Of a stretch of DNA of 64,000 nt, positions 47,787 to 56,811 are shown piece by piece. The notes beneath the pieces were generated by a model. That model searched no databases, was not told the DNA's origin, and worked only from the letters and a program-made list of their open reading frames with translations. A program made the translations under genes and the position numbers. How positions within the stretch are numbered: position 1 is the stretch's first letter; each line of letters opens with the position of its first letter. Origin of the DNA: Streptomyces sp. ML-6. Its GTDB lineage: Bacteria > Actinomycetota > Actinomycetes > Streptomycetales > Streptomycetaceae. The DNA is taken from positions 558,001-622,000 of the forward strand of contig NZ_JAOTIK010000002.1 in NCBI RefSeq assembly GCF_030116705.1, written 5' to 3'.

Positions 47787-50700
47787 TCACACCGGTGCGG
47801 CAGGAAACAGCGCTCCGGGAGCCAGGTCCAACCTGGTGGCGACGATGCCCTCGGGCGGGGTCAGGTCCAAGTGCCAGTCGCCGAAGCGGCGTATCGTGCG
47901 GGTGATCAGCGGGCTGACGGTGGCCAGGTCGTCGGGGTCCACAAGATGGCCCTCGGCGGCGAGGGCGTTGGCGGCGTCGGTGATGTCCAGCGCGGTGGAG
48001 TAGATCGCGCAGTTGGCGATCAGCTCGTTGAACTTCACGACTCGCTCCTGGTAGTCCGGGTCGTTGTGCCCGATCAGCCGTCCGCCGATCATCAGATGCG
48101 CGGCGAAGCCGTGGAACGCCTCCGTGCGGTTGGTAATCGCGGTGATCTGGTCGCGCAGCTCGGGCTCGGACAGGTATCGAAGGAGCGTCACGGTCCTGAC
48201 AACCCTGCCCAATTCGCGCAGCGCCTTGTAGATCCGGTTGCGCTTGGAGTGGTTGCCCAGACGGCGCAGCAGTGTCACCGAGGACAGCCGGCCCTCCCGG
48301 ATCGAGATCCCGGTGCGCAGCAGGTCCTTCCAGTGGCGTTCGATGAGGGCCCAGTCGATGACGTTGTCGTCGAAGAGGGAGTCGATGTGCTTGTATCGCG
48401 TTTTGGCATGAGGTCGGTAGAAGTTCAGGTCGTGCCAGTTGCGTATGCGGGGAAGGAGGTCGAATCCGAGGAGGGCGGCCAGGCCGAACACCGGAAGCGA
48501 AGCCCCTTGCGTGTCGGCGTGGATCGTGTCGGGCTGGATGTCGGAGACGTTGGACAGCAGCGAGTCCAGCAGATACACCGCCTCCCATACCCCGCACGGG
48601 ATGAAGTGGGAGAACAGTGCGATGTAGTTGTCGGACACCAGCCGGAACGCAAGGGCCCCGAACCCGCCGTACCTGACGTGGGACTCGGCCCGCAGGCTGT
48701 CTTCCCAGGTGTCGATCTGTGAGCCGTCGGTGGCCGCGGTCGACCCATCGCCCCACACTGCGGCGACATCCAGTTTCGCGAAGGCGTTGACCACGTCCGC
48801 CGACGCCTTGTAGATCTTGTCGGGGGTGGCGTGCTTGTTTCCGGCCGTGTAGATCTCGTGGGCGCTGACCCCGCGCATGTGCCGGGCGACCTCGGTCGGC
48901 CCGAGGTTCCCGCCGTAGGCGAACGCGGTCACCACGTACCGGCCCAAAGTGTCGCGGATCTTCGGATCGGAACCGGAGGCCGGGCCGAAATGCCGCGGCC
49001 AGCCGGTCAGGTGGGCAGTGCGGGCCAGAATGTCCAGCAGCGCGCGGTCGGGCACCCGGTCCAGCACTGCGGCCTCCAGCGCGATCGCTGCCGGCCGCCG
49101 ATCGGCGCCCTTGCGCCGCGCCAGCACCGGCCGTCCGCCCTCCAGCCGCAGGTCGGTGTTGGCCGGGTAGCCTGCATCGACCTCCGTGGCTGTCTTCGTC
49201 AGCAGCATCCGGTAGTGCACTGCCAGCGCCTTCGCGTCGGTCGGAATGCCGGCCTGGGTGCAGAACTCTGCGACCTTGTCCTCGCACTCCTCCCAGCTCA
49301 TCAACTGGGAGTGCAGGTTCGCGTAGGAGTCCGAGCCGACCACCGCGATGTCCCCGGACCGCAGCTCGGCGGCCAGATAGGAGAACACGCACACCTCAAG
49401 GTGCCTGCGGGCCAGCATCCCCGGACGCCGCCGGTCGCGCAGCGTGCGCCTCCACAAAGACCCTGCGAAGGCGTCGACCTCTACCGTCACCACCACGTCC
49501 CTGCCGTCGCGCTTGACAGTGACGCTCTCCTCGATCCACTCCGCGCGCCGGTCCCGGTTGGCCTTGACGAACTCCAGCGCGTCCAGCACCGACCGCTCCG
49601 CGGACGTCGACTCCAGCTCGATCGCGTCCACCAGCGTGAACAGCACCGGCCGGTGAGACTTGTAGTACTGCTCGCACAGCGGCAGGTAGTTGTTGCCATG
49701 GTGCGCGGCCACCGCCTCGTGCGACGCGCTCAGCGCCGCGATGCCTCCGCCAGCCGTCAGCGCCGCCAAGACCATCTCTCCAGTCCGCGCCGCCGCGGAC
49801 CTCCCCTCTTCGGCCGCGGCTCCACCCGTACTGTCGAGGATGCCGCTGCCGGTCGCATCGGTCGTCGCGGTGCCGGTGTCGTTCTCGGCGCAGGGAGCGC
49901 TCGCCATGTCGGCTGGTTCGGCAGCCTCGCGCACTGCGGCCAGGACATCACCGAACACCTCCAGCAGCCGCTCGGACTCGGCGCGGTGTTCCTCGCGCAG
50001 CGCCTCCAGCCGGGCCCGGCCCTTCTTGTGGATGACCGCCATACGCTTGCAGAACATCTCGGTCACCTCGTCCCGAGCGGAGGTCCGCAGCACGTGGATG
50101 AAGCTGGCCAGCAGTGTGAACCGCTTCTCCTCGCCGACCTTGGCGAGGTCCGCGACATCGGTGACCCGCGCCTCGCCGGCGAAGTGCGAAATCTTGCCCG
50201 GCGGGACCCCTTGCAGCCATACCTCGGTCGGCCCGAGCGCGTCCAGGTCAGCAAGGTGCGCCAGACGGACCTTGAACTTGCCGATCGTCGCGGCCTTCGC
50301 CGGGTCCTTCAGCCGGTCGAACCGGCTGCGCCGACTGGACGGGTCGACCACCAGCAGCTCGGCCAGCCTCGCGCGCTGCCCCGCAGTGATCCGGCCGGCG
50401 ACCGTGGCGAACACGTCCCGATTCACCTCGGCGCGGATCCTGGCCACCATCCGGTCCAGCGTGGTATAACCGGGCAACTCCCGACCAGACCCCAGCACCT
50501 CCTCCAACGCCACGTTGATCAGATCGGCCGGGTTGTCCTTCGTGACCGCTGCCACCCGGATTGCCGTCTCGGCGACGCCGCGCACATCCGCCGCGTCGTA
50601 CTTCACCCCCAGCCGCCCGCGCACGTAGTCGCGATACCGCGCAGCCGACCGCACCGCCTCCGCCCCGACCGCCACCCTGTTCGGCAGTCCCAGCGCGGTG

Positions 50701-50930
50701 CGGATGTGACCGGCCACCACATCGGGAACCTCATCCAGGCCGGGGAAACAGCGCATCCGCTGATAGCACTTCAGCCATATCACCAGCGCAAGGAAGGCCT
50801 GGTCAGAGGTCGTCTTTCCCCGCGCCCAGCCGGCCTCGTCCGCTGTGGGCGTGAACGACTCGACCAGTTCCCGCGCCGTGACGGTCCTGCGGAACCTCGG
50901 GTAGGCAGTGCGGTCGATCGAAGTCAACAC
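47787..50930 (-). CDS. Tn3-family transposase (TnpA), intact
   Basis: The protein is an uninterrupted 1,047 residues, the usual size for the family. The DDE residues are visible: AATDGSQIDTWED, IHADTQGASLPVFG and TNRTEAFHGFAAHLM. The N-terminal DNA-binding part starts LTSIDRTAYPRFRRTVTARE, and a Ser/Thr/Ala-rich insertion is seen near residue 355. The start is GTG, about 95 bases inside the right terminal repeat. It cuts and joins at the 35-bp repeats. It belongs to a different Tn3 lineage from the broken transposase at 20257-23308. Confidence 0.95.
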   Translation of the reverse strand: MLTSIDRTAYPRFRRTVTARELVESFTPTADEAGWARGKTTSDQAFLALVIWLKCYQRMRCFPGLDEVPDVVAGHIRTALGLPNRVAVGAEAVRSAARYRDYVRGRLGVKYDAADVRGVAETAIRVAAVTKDNPADLINVALEEVLGSGRELPGYTTLDRMVARIRAEVNRDVFATVAGRITAGQRARLAELLVVDPSSRRSRFDRLKDPAKAATIGKFKVRLAHLADLDALGPTEVWLQGVPPGKISHFAGEARVTDVADLAKVGEEKRFTLLASFIHVLRTSARDEVTEMFCKRMAVIHKKGRARLEALREEHRAESERLLEVFGDVLAAVREAAEPADMASAPCAENDTGTATTDATGSGILDSTGGAAAEEGRSAAARTGEMVLAALTAGGGIAALSASHEAVAAHHGNNYLPLCEQYYKSHRPVLFTLVDAIELESTSAERSVLDALEFVKANRDRRAEWIEESVTVKRDGRDVVVTVEVDAFAGSLWRRTLRDRRRPGMLARRHLEVCVFSYLAAELRSGDIAVVGSDSYANLHSQLMSWEECEDKVAEFCTQAGIPTDAKALAVHYRMLLTKTATEVDAGYPANTDLRLEGGRPVLARRKGADRRPAAIALEAAVLDRVPDRALLDILARTAHLTGWPRHFGPASGSDPKIRDTLGRYVVTAFAYGGNLGPTEVARHMRGVSAHEIYTAGNKHATPDKIYKASADVVNAFAKLDVAAVWGDGSTAATDGSQIDTWEDSLRAESHVRYGGFGALAFRLVSDNYIALFSHFIPCGVWEAVYLLDSLLSNVSDIQPDTIHADTQGASLPVFGLAALLGFDLLPRIRNWHDLNFYRPHAKTRYKHIDSLFDDNVIDWALIERHWKDLLRTGISIREGRLSSVTLLRRLGNHSKRNRIYKALRELGRVVRTVTLLRYLSEPELRDQITAITNRTEAFHGFAAHLMIGGRLIGHNDPDYQERVVKFNELIANCAIYSTALDITDAANALAAEGHLVDPDDLATVSPLITRTIRRFGDWHLDLTPPEGIVATRLDLAPGALFPAAPV

Positions 50931-51024
50931 ACACCTCGAAGATCACAGGGGGCCAGAACGACGGAATCCTAACGATCCCCGTGAAGACGCCCCGCGCTGG
51001 CCTCTACCAGCGGCGGAACAAAAC

Positions 51025-51059
51025 CGTGGCACGTTTCGCTCGCATTCCGTCCCCACCCC
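51025..51059 (-). repeat. Right inverted repeat of the 5.6-kb transposon
   Basis: Read from 51059 leftwards it begins GGGGTGGGGACGG and ends GAAACGTGCCACG. It is followed by the target duplication CTCCT at 51060-51064. Confidence 0.95.
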
Positions 51060-51302
51060 CTCCTCGAACAGCCGGCGCAGCGCGTCCAGCGCGTCGGGGC
51101 CGAACACCGGCACCGGGAAGCCCTCCGTCTGCCCCTGTCTGCACAGGTGACCCCCGTACTGCTGCTGATAGAAGACACCGGTCGAGGCTTCGACGACCAC
51201 GTGCAGCCATCCGTCGGCCGTGCCGTCCTGGTCAAGTGTCACGAAACGTCGGGAACTCACGGCAGCAGCCTTCTCGATCACCGACCACGAGCTCAATGAC
51301 AT
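51060..51302 (-). pseudogene. DUF6210 gene, 5' half (split by transposon)
   Basis: It starts MSLSSWSVIEKAAAVSSRRF at 51302 and continues VVVEASTGVFYQQQYGGHLC and FGPDALDALRRLFEE up to the transposon. Beyond that the frame runs into transposon sequence. The remaining half is at 45222-45452. The gene diverges from the ABC-F leader. Confidence 0.85.
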
Positions 51303-51443
51303 TTCGCAGCCGCAGACCCCGTCACGGGCCCCCGAATCCCCGGACCCATAAATCAGGAGCCCCTCCGGAGCCCGGCTGTTAGGCTCGACAGGCGTTGATC
51401 GCGCAATGTGCGCAACGCGTGCAACGAAGGAGAGCCGGACATA

Positions 51444-51477
51444 GTGGGTGAAGACGACATCTCGGGGTGATACCCCG
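51444..51477 (+). promoter_or_regulatory. Possible uORF/hairpin attenuator of the ABC-F gene
   Basis: A short reading of eight codons and a stop (GTG 51444 to TGA 51470) has AAGGAG upstream. Its stop lies inside the hairpin CGGGGT-GAT-ACCCCG (51463-51477). It lies 123 bases before an ABC-F gene. Ribosome-mediated attenuation is known for antibiotic-resistance ABC-F genes; the role here is inferred. Confidence 0.45.
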
Positions 51478-51599
51478 ACCCGACAGGCCATCGGCAGGTG
51501 CCCAGGAGTGCCGCCGCTGTGGCCCGTTTCGTCGTCCCCTCAGTCCGTTTCCGGGTACCGGCCCATGCGCCTGCCCGTTTCTTCACCCGAGGTCTCTCC

Positions 51600-53234
51600 A
51601 TGTCCGACGCCTCCGTCATCTGCTCGAACCTCTCCTTCGCCTGGCCCGACGACACCCCGGTGTTCGAGGAGCTGTCCTTCACCCTGGGCAGTGGCCGCAC
51701 CGGCCTGGTCGCGCCCAACGGCTCCGGGAAGAGCACCCTGCTCAAACTGATCGCCGGTGAGCTGCGGCCCGGCACCGGGTCCGTCTCCGTGAGCGGCACG
51801 CTCGGGCATCTCCCGCAGAACCTCCCCCTGACCGGCGACCTCACGGTGGCCGAGGTCCTGGGCATCGCCGCGGTGATCCGGGCCCTGGACGCCGTGGAGT
51901 CCGGGGACGTCGCCGAGGAACACTTCACGACCATCGGCGACGACTGGGACATCGAGGAGCGCACCCGCGCCCAGCTGGACCGGCTCGGCCTCGCCGGCCT
52001 CGCTCTCGACCGGAGCCTGAGCACGCTCAGCGGCGGTCAGATCGTCTCACTCGGCCTGGCGGCCCAGCTGTTGAAGCGGCCCGACGTGCTGTTGCTCGAC
52101 GAGCCGACGAACAACCTCGATCTCGACGCCCGCCACAAGCTCTACGACGTACTGGAGGACTTCGGCGGCTGTCTCCTGCTGGTCAGCCACGACCGGGCCC
52201 TGCTCGACCGCATGGAACGCATCGCGGAACTCGAACGCGGCGAACTCCGCTTCTACGGCGGAAACTTCACCGAGTACGAGGAGGCGGTACGGGCCGAGCA
52301 GGAGGTCGCCGAGAAGAACGTGCGCAACGCCGAGCAGGAGCTGAAGCGGGAGAAGCGGGAGATGCAACAGGCCCGCGAACGCGCCGAACGCCGGGCAAGC
52401 AATGCCGCCCGCAACCTCAAGAGCGCAGGGCTGCCGCGCATCTTCGCCGGGAACATGAAGCGCGGCGCCCAGGAGTCGGCGGGCCGGGCGGGTCAGATGC
52501 ACGCCTCCCGGGTCGGCGAGGCCAAGGCCCGGCTGGACGAGGCGGGTCGGGCCCTGCGCGACGAGCAGCGCATCACCCTGGACCTGCCGGAGACCGGGGT
52601 GCCCGCCGGACGCACGCTCGTCCTCGGTGAACAGATGCAGGTCAGCCACGACGGACGGACCCTGTTCGCCGCGGCGGGGGTGGACCTCACGATCCGGGGC
52701 CCCGAGCGCATCGCGCTGACCGGACCCAACGGGGCCGGGAAGACCACGCTGCTGCGGCTGCTCAACGGTGACCTCGATCTGGACGGCGGACGGATCAAGC
52801 GGGCCGACGGCCGGATCGCCTACCTCTCGCAACGGCTCGATCTGCTGGACCCCGACCGCACCGTCGCCGAGAACTTCACCGCGTTCGCCCCGAACCGGCC
52901 GGAGGCGGAGCGGATGAACCTGCTCGCCCGCTTCCTCTTCCGCGGCCCCCGGGCCCACCTCCCGGTGAGCGTGCTGTCCGGCGGCGAGCGGCTGCGCGCC
53001 ACCCTGGCCTGCGTCCTGTGCGCCGAACCGGCCCCGCAGCTGCTGCTCCTCGACGAACCGACGAACAACCTCGACCTGGTCAGCGCCGGTCAGCTGGAGG
53101 GTGCGCTCGGCTCGTACCAAGGGGCGTTCGTGGTGGTCAGCCACGACGAACGGTTCCTCTCCCGGATCGGGGTGAACCGGTGGCTCCGACTGGCCGGCGG
53201 CGAGCTGACGGAGACGGGGGCGCCCGAGGTGTGA
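51600..53234 (+). CDS. ABC-F ribosomal protection protein
   Basis: The protein has 544 residues: two ATPase domains without membrane parts. Domain 1 has Walker A APNGSGKST, signature LSGGQIVSLG and Walker B LLLDEPTNNLDL. Domain 2 has GPNGAGKTTLL, LSGGERLRATLA and LLLLDEPTNNLDL. Between them is a long charged coiled coil (about residues 230-330) that reaches the ribosome in this family. ATG at 51600 is chosen because the ATPase fold begins there. It probably confers resistance to a ribosome-targeting antibiotic or acts in translation. Confidence 0.9.
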   Translation: MSDASVICSNLSFAWPDDTPVFEELSFTLGSGRTGLVAPNGSGKSTLLKLIAGELRPGTGSVSVSGTLGHLPQNLPLTGDLTVAEVLGIAAVIRALDAVESGDVAEEHFTTIGDDWDIEERTRAQLDRLGLAGLALDRSLSTLSGGQIVSLGLAAQLLKRPDVLLLDEPTNNLDLDARHKLYDVLEDFGGCLLLVSHDRALLDRMERIAELERGELRFYGGNFTEYEEAVRAEQEVAEKNVRNAEQELKREKREMQQARERAERRASNAARNLKSAGLPRIFAGNMKRGAQESAGRAGQMHASRVGEAKARLDEAGRALRDEQRITLDLPETGVPAGRTLVLGEQMQVSHDGRTLFAAAGVDLTIRGPERIALTGPNGAGKTTLLRLLNGDLDLDGGRIKRADGRIAYLSQRLDLLDPDRTVAENFTAFAPNRPEAERMNLLARFLFRGPRAHLPVSVLSGGERLRATLACVLCAEPAPQLLLLDEPTNNLDLVSAGQLEGALGSYQGAFVVVSHDERFLSRIGVNRWLRLAGGELTETGAPEV

Positions 53235-53315
53235 CCCGCTGACGTGTCGACCGGGCCCGCGCCGAGGTGTGTCACCCCGCGGGCCGAACCTCGCATCACG
53301 TCAGGTGGAACCACC

Positions 53316-55061
53316 ATGCCCCGACCCGCCCTGCTCGCCCACGACGTCATCCGCACCCTCGGTACCCGGCGGGTGCTCGACGGCGTCTCCCTCACCGCCT
53401 CCCCCGGCCACCGCATCGGACTGATCGGGGAGAACGGCGTCGGCAAGTCGACCCTGCTGCGGCTGCTCGCCGGAGTGGACGAACCCGACGCCGGAAGCAT
53501 CACACGCCCGGCCGACCTGGGCTTCCTGCACCAGGAGATGCCGTTCGACGCCACGTCGACGATCGCCGACGTGCTGGACGACGCCCTGCGCGAGGCTCGT
53601 GACGACCTGGCCGAGCTCGACCGCCTCACCGCACAGCTGGCCCGTGTCCCACAGGACTCCCCCGACTGTGCCGAACTGCTCGACCTGTACGGCCGTCGGC
53701 TCGAACGGGCCCAGGAACGGGAGTCGTGGGACGCCGACCGGCGTGCCGCGATCGTGCTCGACGGGCTGGGCCTCGGCGCGTTCCCGCACGACCGGGCGCT
53801 CGGCTCCCTGTCCGGCGGCCAGCGTGGGCGCCTCGCACTGGCCGCCCTGCTGGTCCGCCGCCCGTCGGCTCTCCTGCTGGACGAGCCGACCAACCACCTC
53901 GACGACGGGGCGGCCGCGTTCCTGGAGGAGCAGGTGCGCGGCCTGCCCGGCGTCGTCGTGGTGGCCGCCCACGACCGGGCGTTCCTCGACGCCGTCTGCA
54001 CGGACCTGATCGACCTCGATCCGGCCGCGGACGGTCCCGTCCGGTACGGCGGCAACTACAGCGCCTACCAGTCCGAGAAGCGGGCGGAACGGGAGCGCTG
54101 GGAACGGCGGTACGCCGAGGAGCAGGAGGAGTTGGCGGCGCTGCGCCGCTCGGTCGGTGTGACCGCGCGCCGGGTCGCCCCGGACCGGGGCCGCACGGAC
54201 AACGAGAAGATGGGGTACGGGCACCAGGGCGGCCGGGTGCAGAGCCAGATCTCGCGACGGGTGCGCAACGCCTCCCGCAGGCTGGACGGGCTGGAACGCG
54301 CACAGGTCGGGGAGCCGCCGCAGCCGCTGCGCTTCCACGTCACCGCGCTCGCCGAGGGACGGAAGCCGGAACCGAAAACGGAACCGGAACTGGAACCGGG
54401 CCCGGAAATGTCCGAGGCGTCCGACGTGTCGGGGGCATCTCATGGGTCCGAGACGTCGGTGGGCGACGTCCTCGTCTCCCTGCGCGGGGTGCGCGTGCCG
54501 GGCAGGCTGTCCGTCGGGCGCCTGGACGTGCTCACCGCCGAACGTCTCCTTGTCACGGGAGGAAACGGCACGGGCAAGTCGACGCTCCTGTCGGTGCTCG
54601 CCGGGCGGCTCGCGGCCGAGGGCGACGTACGGCGACGGCAGGGAGTGACGGTGGGACTGCTGACCCAGGACACCGTGTTCGCGCGGCCCGACCGGACCGT
54701 ACGTGCCACCTACGAGCTCTCGCTCGGCGCGGAACGGGCGGAGGCGGTTCCGCTGAAATCGCTGGGACTGATGCACGGGGCGGACCTGGACAAGCCGGTC
54801 GGCCTGCTGTCGGTGGGCCAGCGCCGCAGGCTCGCGCTGGCGCTCCTGGTGGCATGCCCGCCCGAGCTGTTGCTGCTCGACGAGCCCACGAACCACCTGT
54901 CCCCACGGCTGTGCGACGAGTTGGAGGCCGCTCTGGGCCCCGGGCCCGGGGCGATCGTCCTGGCCAGTCACGACCGCTGGCTGCGCAGGCGCTGGCAGGG
55001 CCGCGAACTCCGGCTCCCCGCGGCCCGGGGCCGGGCGGAGGACAACGCCGTGGCGCGGTGA
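53316..55061 (+). CDS. ABC-F protein, second copy
   Basis: The protein has 581 residues. Domain 1 shows GENGVGKSTLLRLL, LSGGQRGRLALA and LLLDEPTNHLDD. A charged linker contains REL-type coiled coil (YAEEQEELAALRRSVGVTAR) and a Glu/Pro tract (KPEPKTEPELEPGPE). Domain 2 shows GGNGTGKSTLLSVL, LLSVGQRRRLALALL and LLLDEPTNHLS. It follows the first ABC-F gene after 81 bases but differs strongly from it, so this is not a recent duplication. GTGG/AGGTGG precedes the ATG at 53316. It likely protects the ribosome against a different drug class. Confidence 0.9.
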   Translation: MPRPALLAHDVIRTLGTRRVLDGVSLTASPGHRIGLIGENGVGKSTLLRLLAGVDEPDAGSITRPADLGFLHQEMPFDATSTIADVLDDALREARDDLAELDRLTAQLARVPQDSPDCAELLDLYGRRLERAQERESWDADRRAAIVLDGLGLGAFPHDRALGSLSGGQRGRLALAALLVRRPSALLLDEPTNHLDDGAAAFLEEQVRGLPGVVVVAAHDRAFLDAVCTDLIDLDPAADGPVRYGGNYSAYQSEKRAERERWERRYAEEQEELAALRRSVGVTARRVAPDRGRTDNEKMGYGHQGGRVQSQISRRVRNASRRLDGLERAQVGEPPQPLRFHVTALAEGRKPEPKTEPELEPGPEMSEASDVSGASHGSETSVGDVLVSLRGVRVPGRLSVGRLDVLTAERLLVTGGNGTGKSTLLSVLAGRLAAEGDVRRRQGVTVGLLTQDTVFARPDRTVRATYELSLGAERAEAVPLKSLGLMHGADLDKPVGLLSVGQRRRLALALLVACPPELLLLDEPTNHLSPRLCDELEAALGPGPGAIVLASHDRWLRRRWQGRELRLPAARGRAEDNAVAR

Positions 55062-55164
55062 TCCGGCACGGGGCGAGACGGCGGCACGGCAGGGTGAGCG
55101 ACGGAACGGAGCAGAAGGGACCGGCGGGGAACGGAACGGCCACCGGCACGGAGGTGACGAAGCC

Positions 55165-55199
55165 TTGCAGGCCCATTCGTCACCTGTCAAAATGGTGAT
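55165..55199 (+). promoter_or_regulatory. Leaderless promoter with operator for the CGNR gene
   Basis: TTGCAG (55165-55170), a 17-base gap and CAAAAT (55188-55193) form a promoter six bases before the GTG at 55200, so the transcript probably starts at the start codon. The dyad GTCACC (55179-55184) - N9 - GGTGAT (55194-55199) overlaps the -10. The same dyad occurs at 44850-44870. Confidence 0.65.
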
Positions 55200-55754
55200 G
55201 TGAATCTGGACCATGTCTTCGTATGCGGAAATCCGGCCCTCGACTTCGCCGCGACGCTCAGGGCGCGGCGCTCGACGCGGTTCGAGATGTTCGTGACGCC
55301 GGACAGGCTGGGCGCGTGGTATTTGGAGTCCGGCATCGTCGACGCGGTCTCCCCCTGCCGGGAGGCCGACGTCGAGCGCGCGAAGGCCGTGCGGGAAGCG
55401 GTCTACCAGCTGATCACGGCTCGTCGCCTCGGTGAGGAGTACCCGGACGAGGCGCTGGAGGTGCTGAACGGCGCGGCACGCAAGCCGACGGCCGCCCCGC
55501 AGCTCACCCCGTCGGGGCGCTGGACGGAGGCGACGCCGGACGAGGCCCTGGCCGCCGTGGCCCGCCTGGCGGTCGAGGTCCTGAGCGGGCCGGACGTCCC
55601 CCTGCTCAAGGAGTGCGGCAACCCCGAGTGCACCCGTGTCTACATCGACCGCTCCCGGGGCATGCGGCGGCAGTGGTGCGGGATGGAGTCCTGCGGGAAC
55701 AAGATCAAGGCTGCCGCCTACCGCGCCCGCAAGAAGACCGCGTCAGCCCACTGA
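55200..55754 (+). CDS. CGNR zinc-finger (ABATE-type) regulator
   Basis: The protein has 184 residues. The N-terminal ABATE-like domain starts FVCGNPALDFAATLRARRS. The C-terminal zinc finger is LLKECGNPECTRVYIDRSRG followed by RRQWCGMESCGNKIKAAAYR. That gives the CxxxxC and CxxxxCGN pattern that names the family. Family members are ligand-sensing transcription regulators. It follows the ABC-F pair and seems to be leaderless. The dyad at its own promoter and at the small peptide gene suggests autoregulation and control of that gene. Confidence 0.85.
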   Translation: MNLDHVFVCGNPALDFAATLRARRSTRFEMFVTPDRLGAWYLESGIVDAVSPCREADVERAKAVREAVYQLITARRLGEEYPDEALEVLNGAARKPTAAPQLTPSGRWTEATPDEALAAVARLAVEVLSGPDVPLLKECGNPECTRVYIDRSRGMRRQWCGMESCGNKIKAAAYRARKKTASAH

Positions 55755-56009
55755 CCCGCCCCAGAGCCTGGAAAAGGGAGCCCGGAACCCTGAGCCTGGA
55801 ACCCGAGGTCGGCACCTCATCCGTCCCCTCCGTCTCATCCGTTCCGCCGCACGACCGCACGGTCACCGTCGGGAGAGAAGACCAAGATCGGGTGCGGCCC
55901 GGATACGTGCCGAAGAGGCAATGAGTTGGCCTTGAAGCCCTGACGGACAGCCGGGCAGCCGGGCCTGCTCGATGCCGTCGGCCTCCTCGACGAGGGCGAA
56001 CGCTTCTTC

Positions 56010-56492
56010 TCACCGCGCCGGAAGGGGGGTGGGGGGTCGAAGCGCCGGGTTCACCTCGACTGCCGTGACCAGAGGGGCCAGTTCGGGGGTCCTCGCAGCT
56101 TCGTCGAGCGCCTCGCGGAGAGCGGTCGCATTGGTCGGCCGGGCCTCCCGCAGGAGATTCAGACCCGTTTCGCCGACGTCGGTGTAGATGCCACGGCGGC
56201 CGGTCGGACACAGGTAGCGGGAGAGCAGGCCGCGGTCCTCCAGGCGGGCGACGAGGCGGGTGGTGGCGCTCTGGCTGAGGACGACCGCGTCGGCGAGCTG
56301 CTTCATCTGCAGGTGCCCGCCCTCGCCGTCGTGCTGGCGGCTGAGCACGTCGAGCAACGAGTACTCCCGCACGCTCAGACCGTGTCCCGCCTGCAGGGCG
56401 CGCTCGATATGCGTCTCGATCCTGCCGTACAGGAGGTAGAGGGCCGCCCATCCGTTGGCGAGGGCGGTCAGTGCGGGGTCCGTGGTGGTCAT
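56010..56492 (-). CDS. MarR-family regulator
   Basis: The protein has 160 residues. It shows SVREYSLLDVLSRQHDGEGG, LQMKQLADAVVLSQSATTRL and the wing YLCPTGRRGIYTDVGETGL. GGAAGGA lies upstream of the ATG. It is divergent from an SDR gene across a 319-base, partly AT-rich gap that should hold both promoters. It probably represses the SDR unit in response to a small molecule. Confidence 0.9.
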   Translation of the reverse strand: MTTTDPALTALANGWAALYLLYGRIETHIERALQAGHGLSVREYSLLDVLSRQHDGEGGHLQMKQLADAVVLSQSATTRLVARLEDRGLLSRYLCPTGRRGIYTDVGETGLNLLREARPTNATALREALDEAARTPELAPLVTAVEVNPALRPPTPLPAR

Positions 56493-56811
56493 GGGTCCGG
56501 GTGTCCTTCCAGAGGTGGCTGAAGTTCAGGATATGCCCTTATCGAAAATACCGGCTCAAGCCATTATTCGGCGTATGCAAATACAGAAGCTCGACCCGGA
56601 GCCGGGTGGAGTACCGGCGAGGTGCGGGCTCCGTCGGCCTGCCGAAGAATCGTTTACGGCTGGTTCCTCGTCGCGGCCGCTTCCGCCGCTCCGGGCGGCT
56701 TCCGCTCACCATGGGCCGACCCCGACCCATCTTGACCGGTCCTGGCCATTTCGGGTTCGGAGGGACGGATCGGACGCGACCCACCGCCACTTCTGGAGAG
56801 GTGTTCACCCG

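Larger units (their letters stand above)
45453..51059. mobile_element. Complete Tn3-family transposon, 5,607 bp
   Basis: The element is bounded by 35-bp inverted repeats (45453-45487 and 51025-51059; 30 of 35 match; both start GGGGTG and end GTGCCACG). They are flanked by the 5-bp target duplication CTCCT (45448-45452 and 51060-51064). It contains a res-like site, a serine resolvase with a Cys/His N-terminus, a DUF1963-like cargo gene and an uninterrupted 1,047-residue transposase. It lies inside a DUF6210 gene. All parts look intact, so it may be active. Confidence 0.95.

Noticed and set aside
50949..50978. Alternative transposon end GGGGATCGTTAGG near the transposase start
   Set aside because: No partner copy is found on the left side. 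The GGGGTG...GTGCCACG pair with the CTCCT duplication gives a complete and better boundary.
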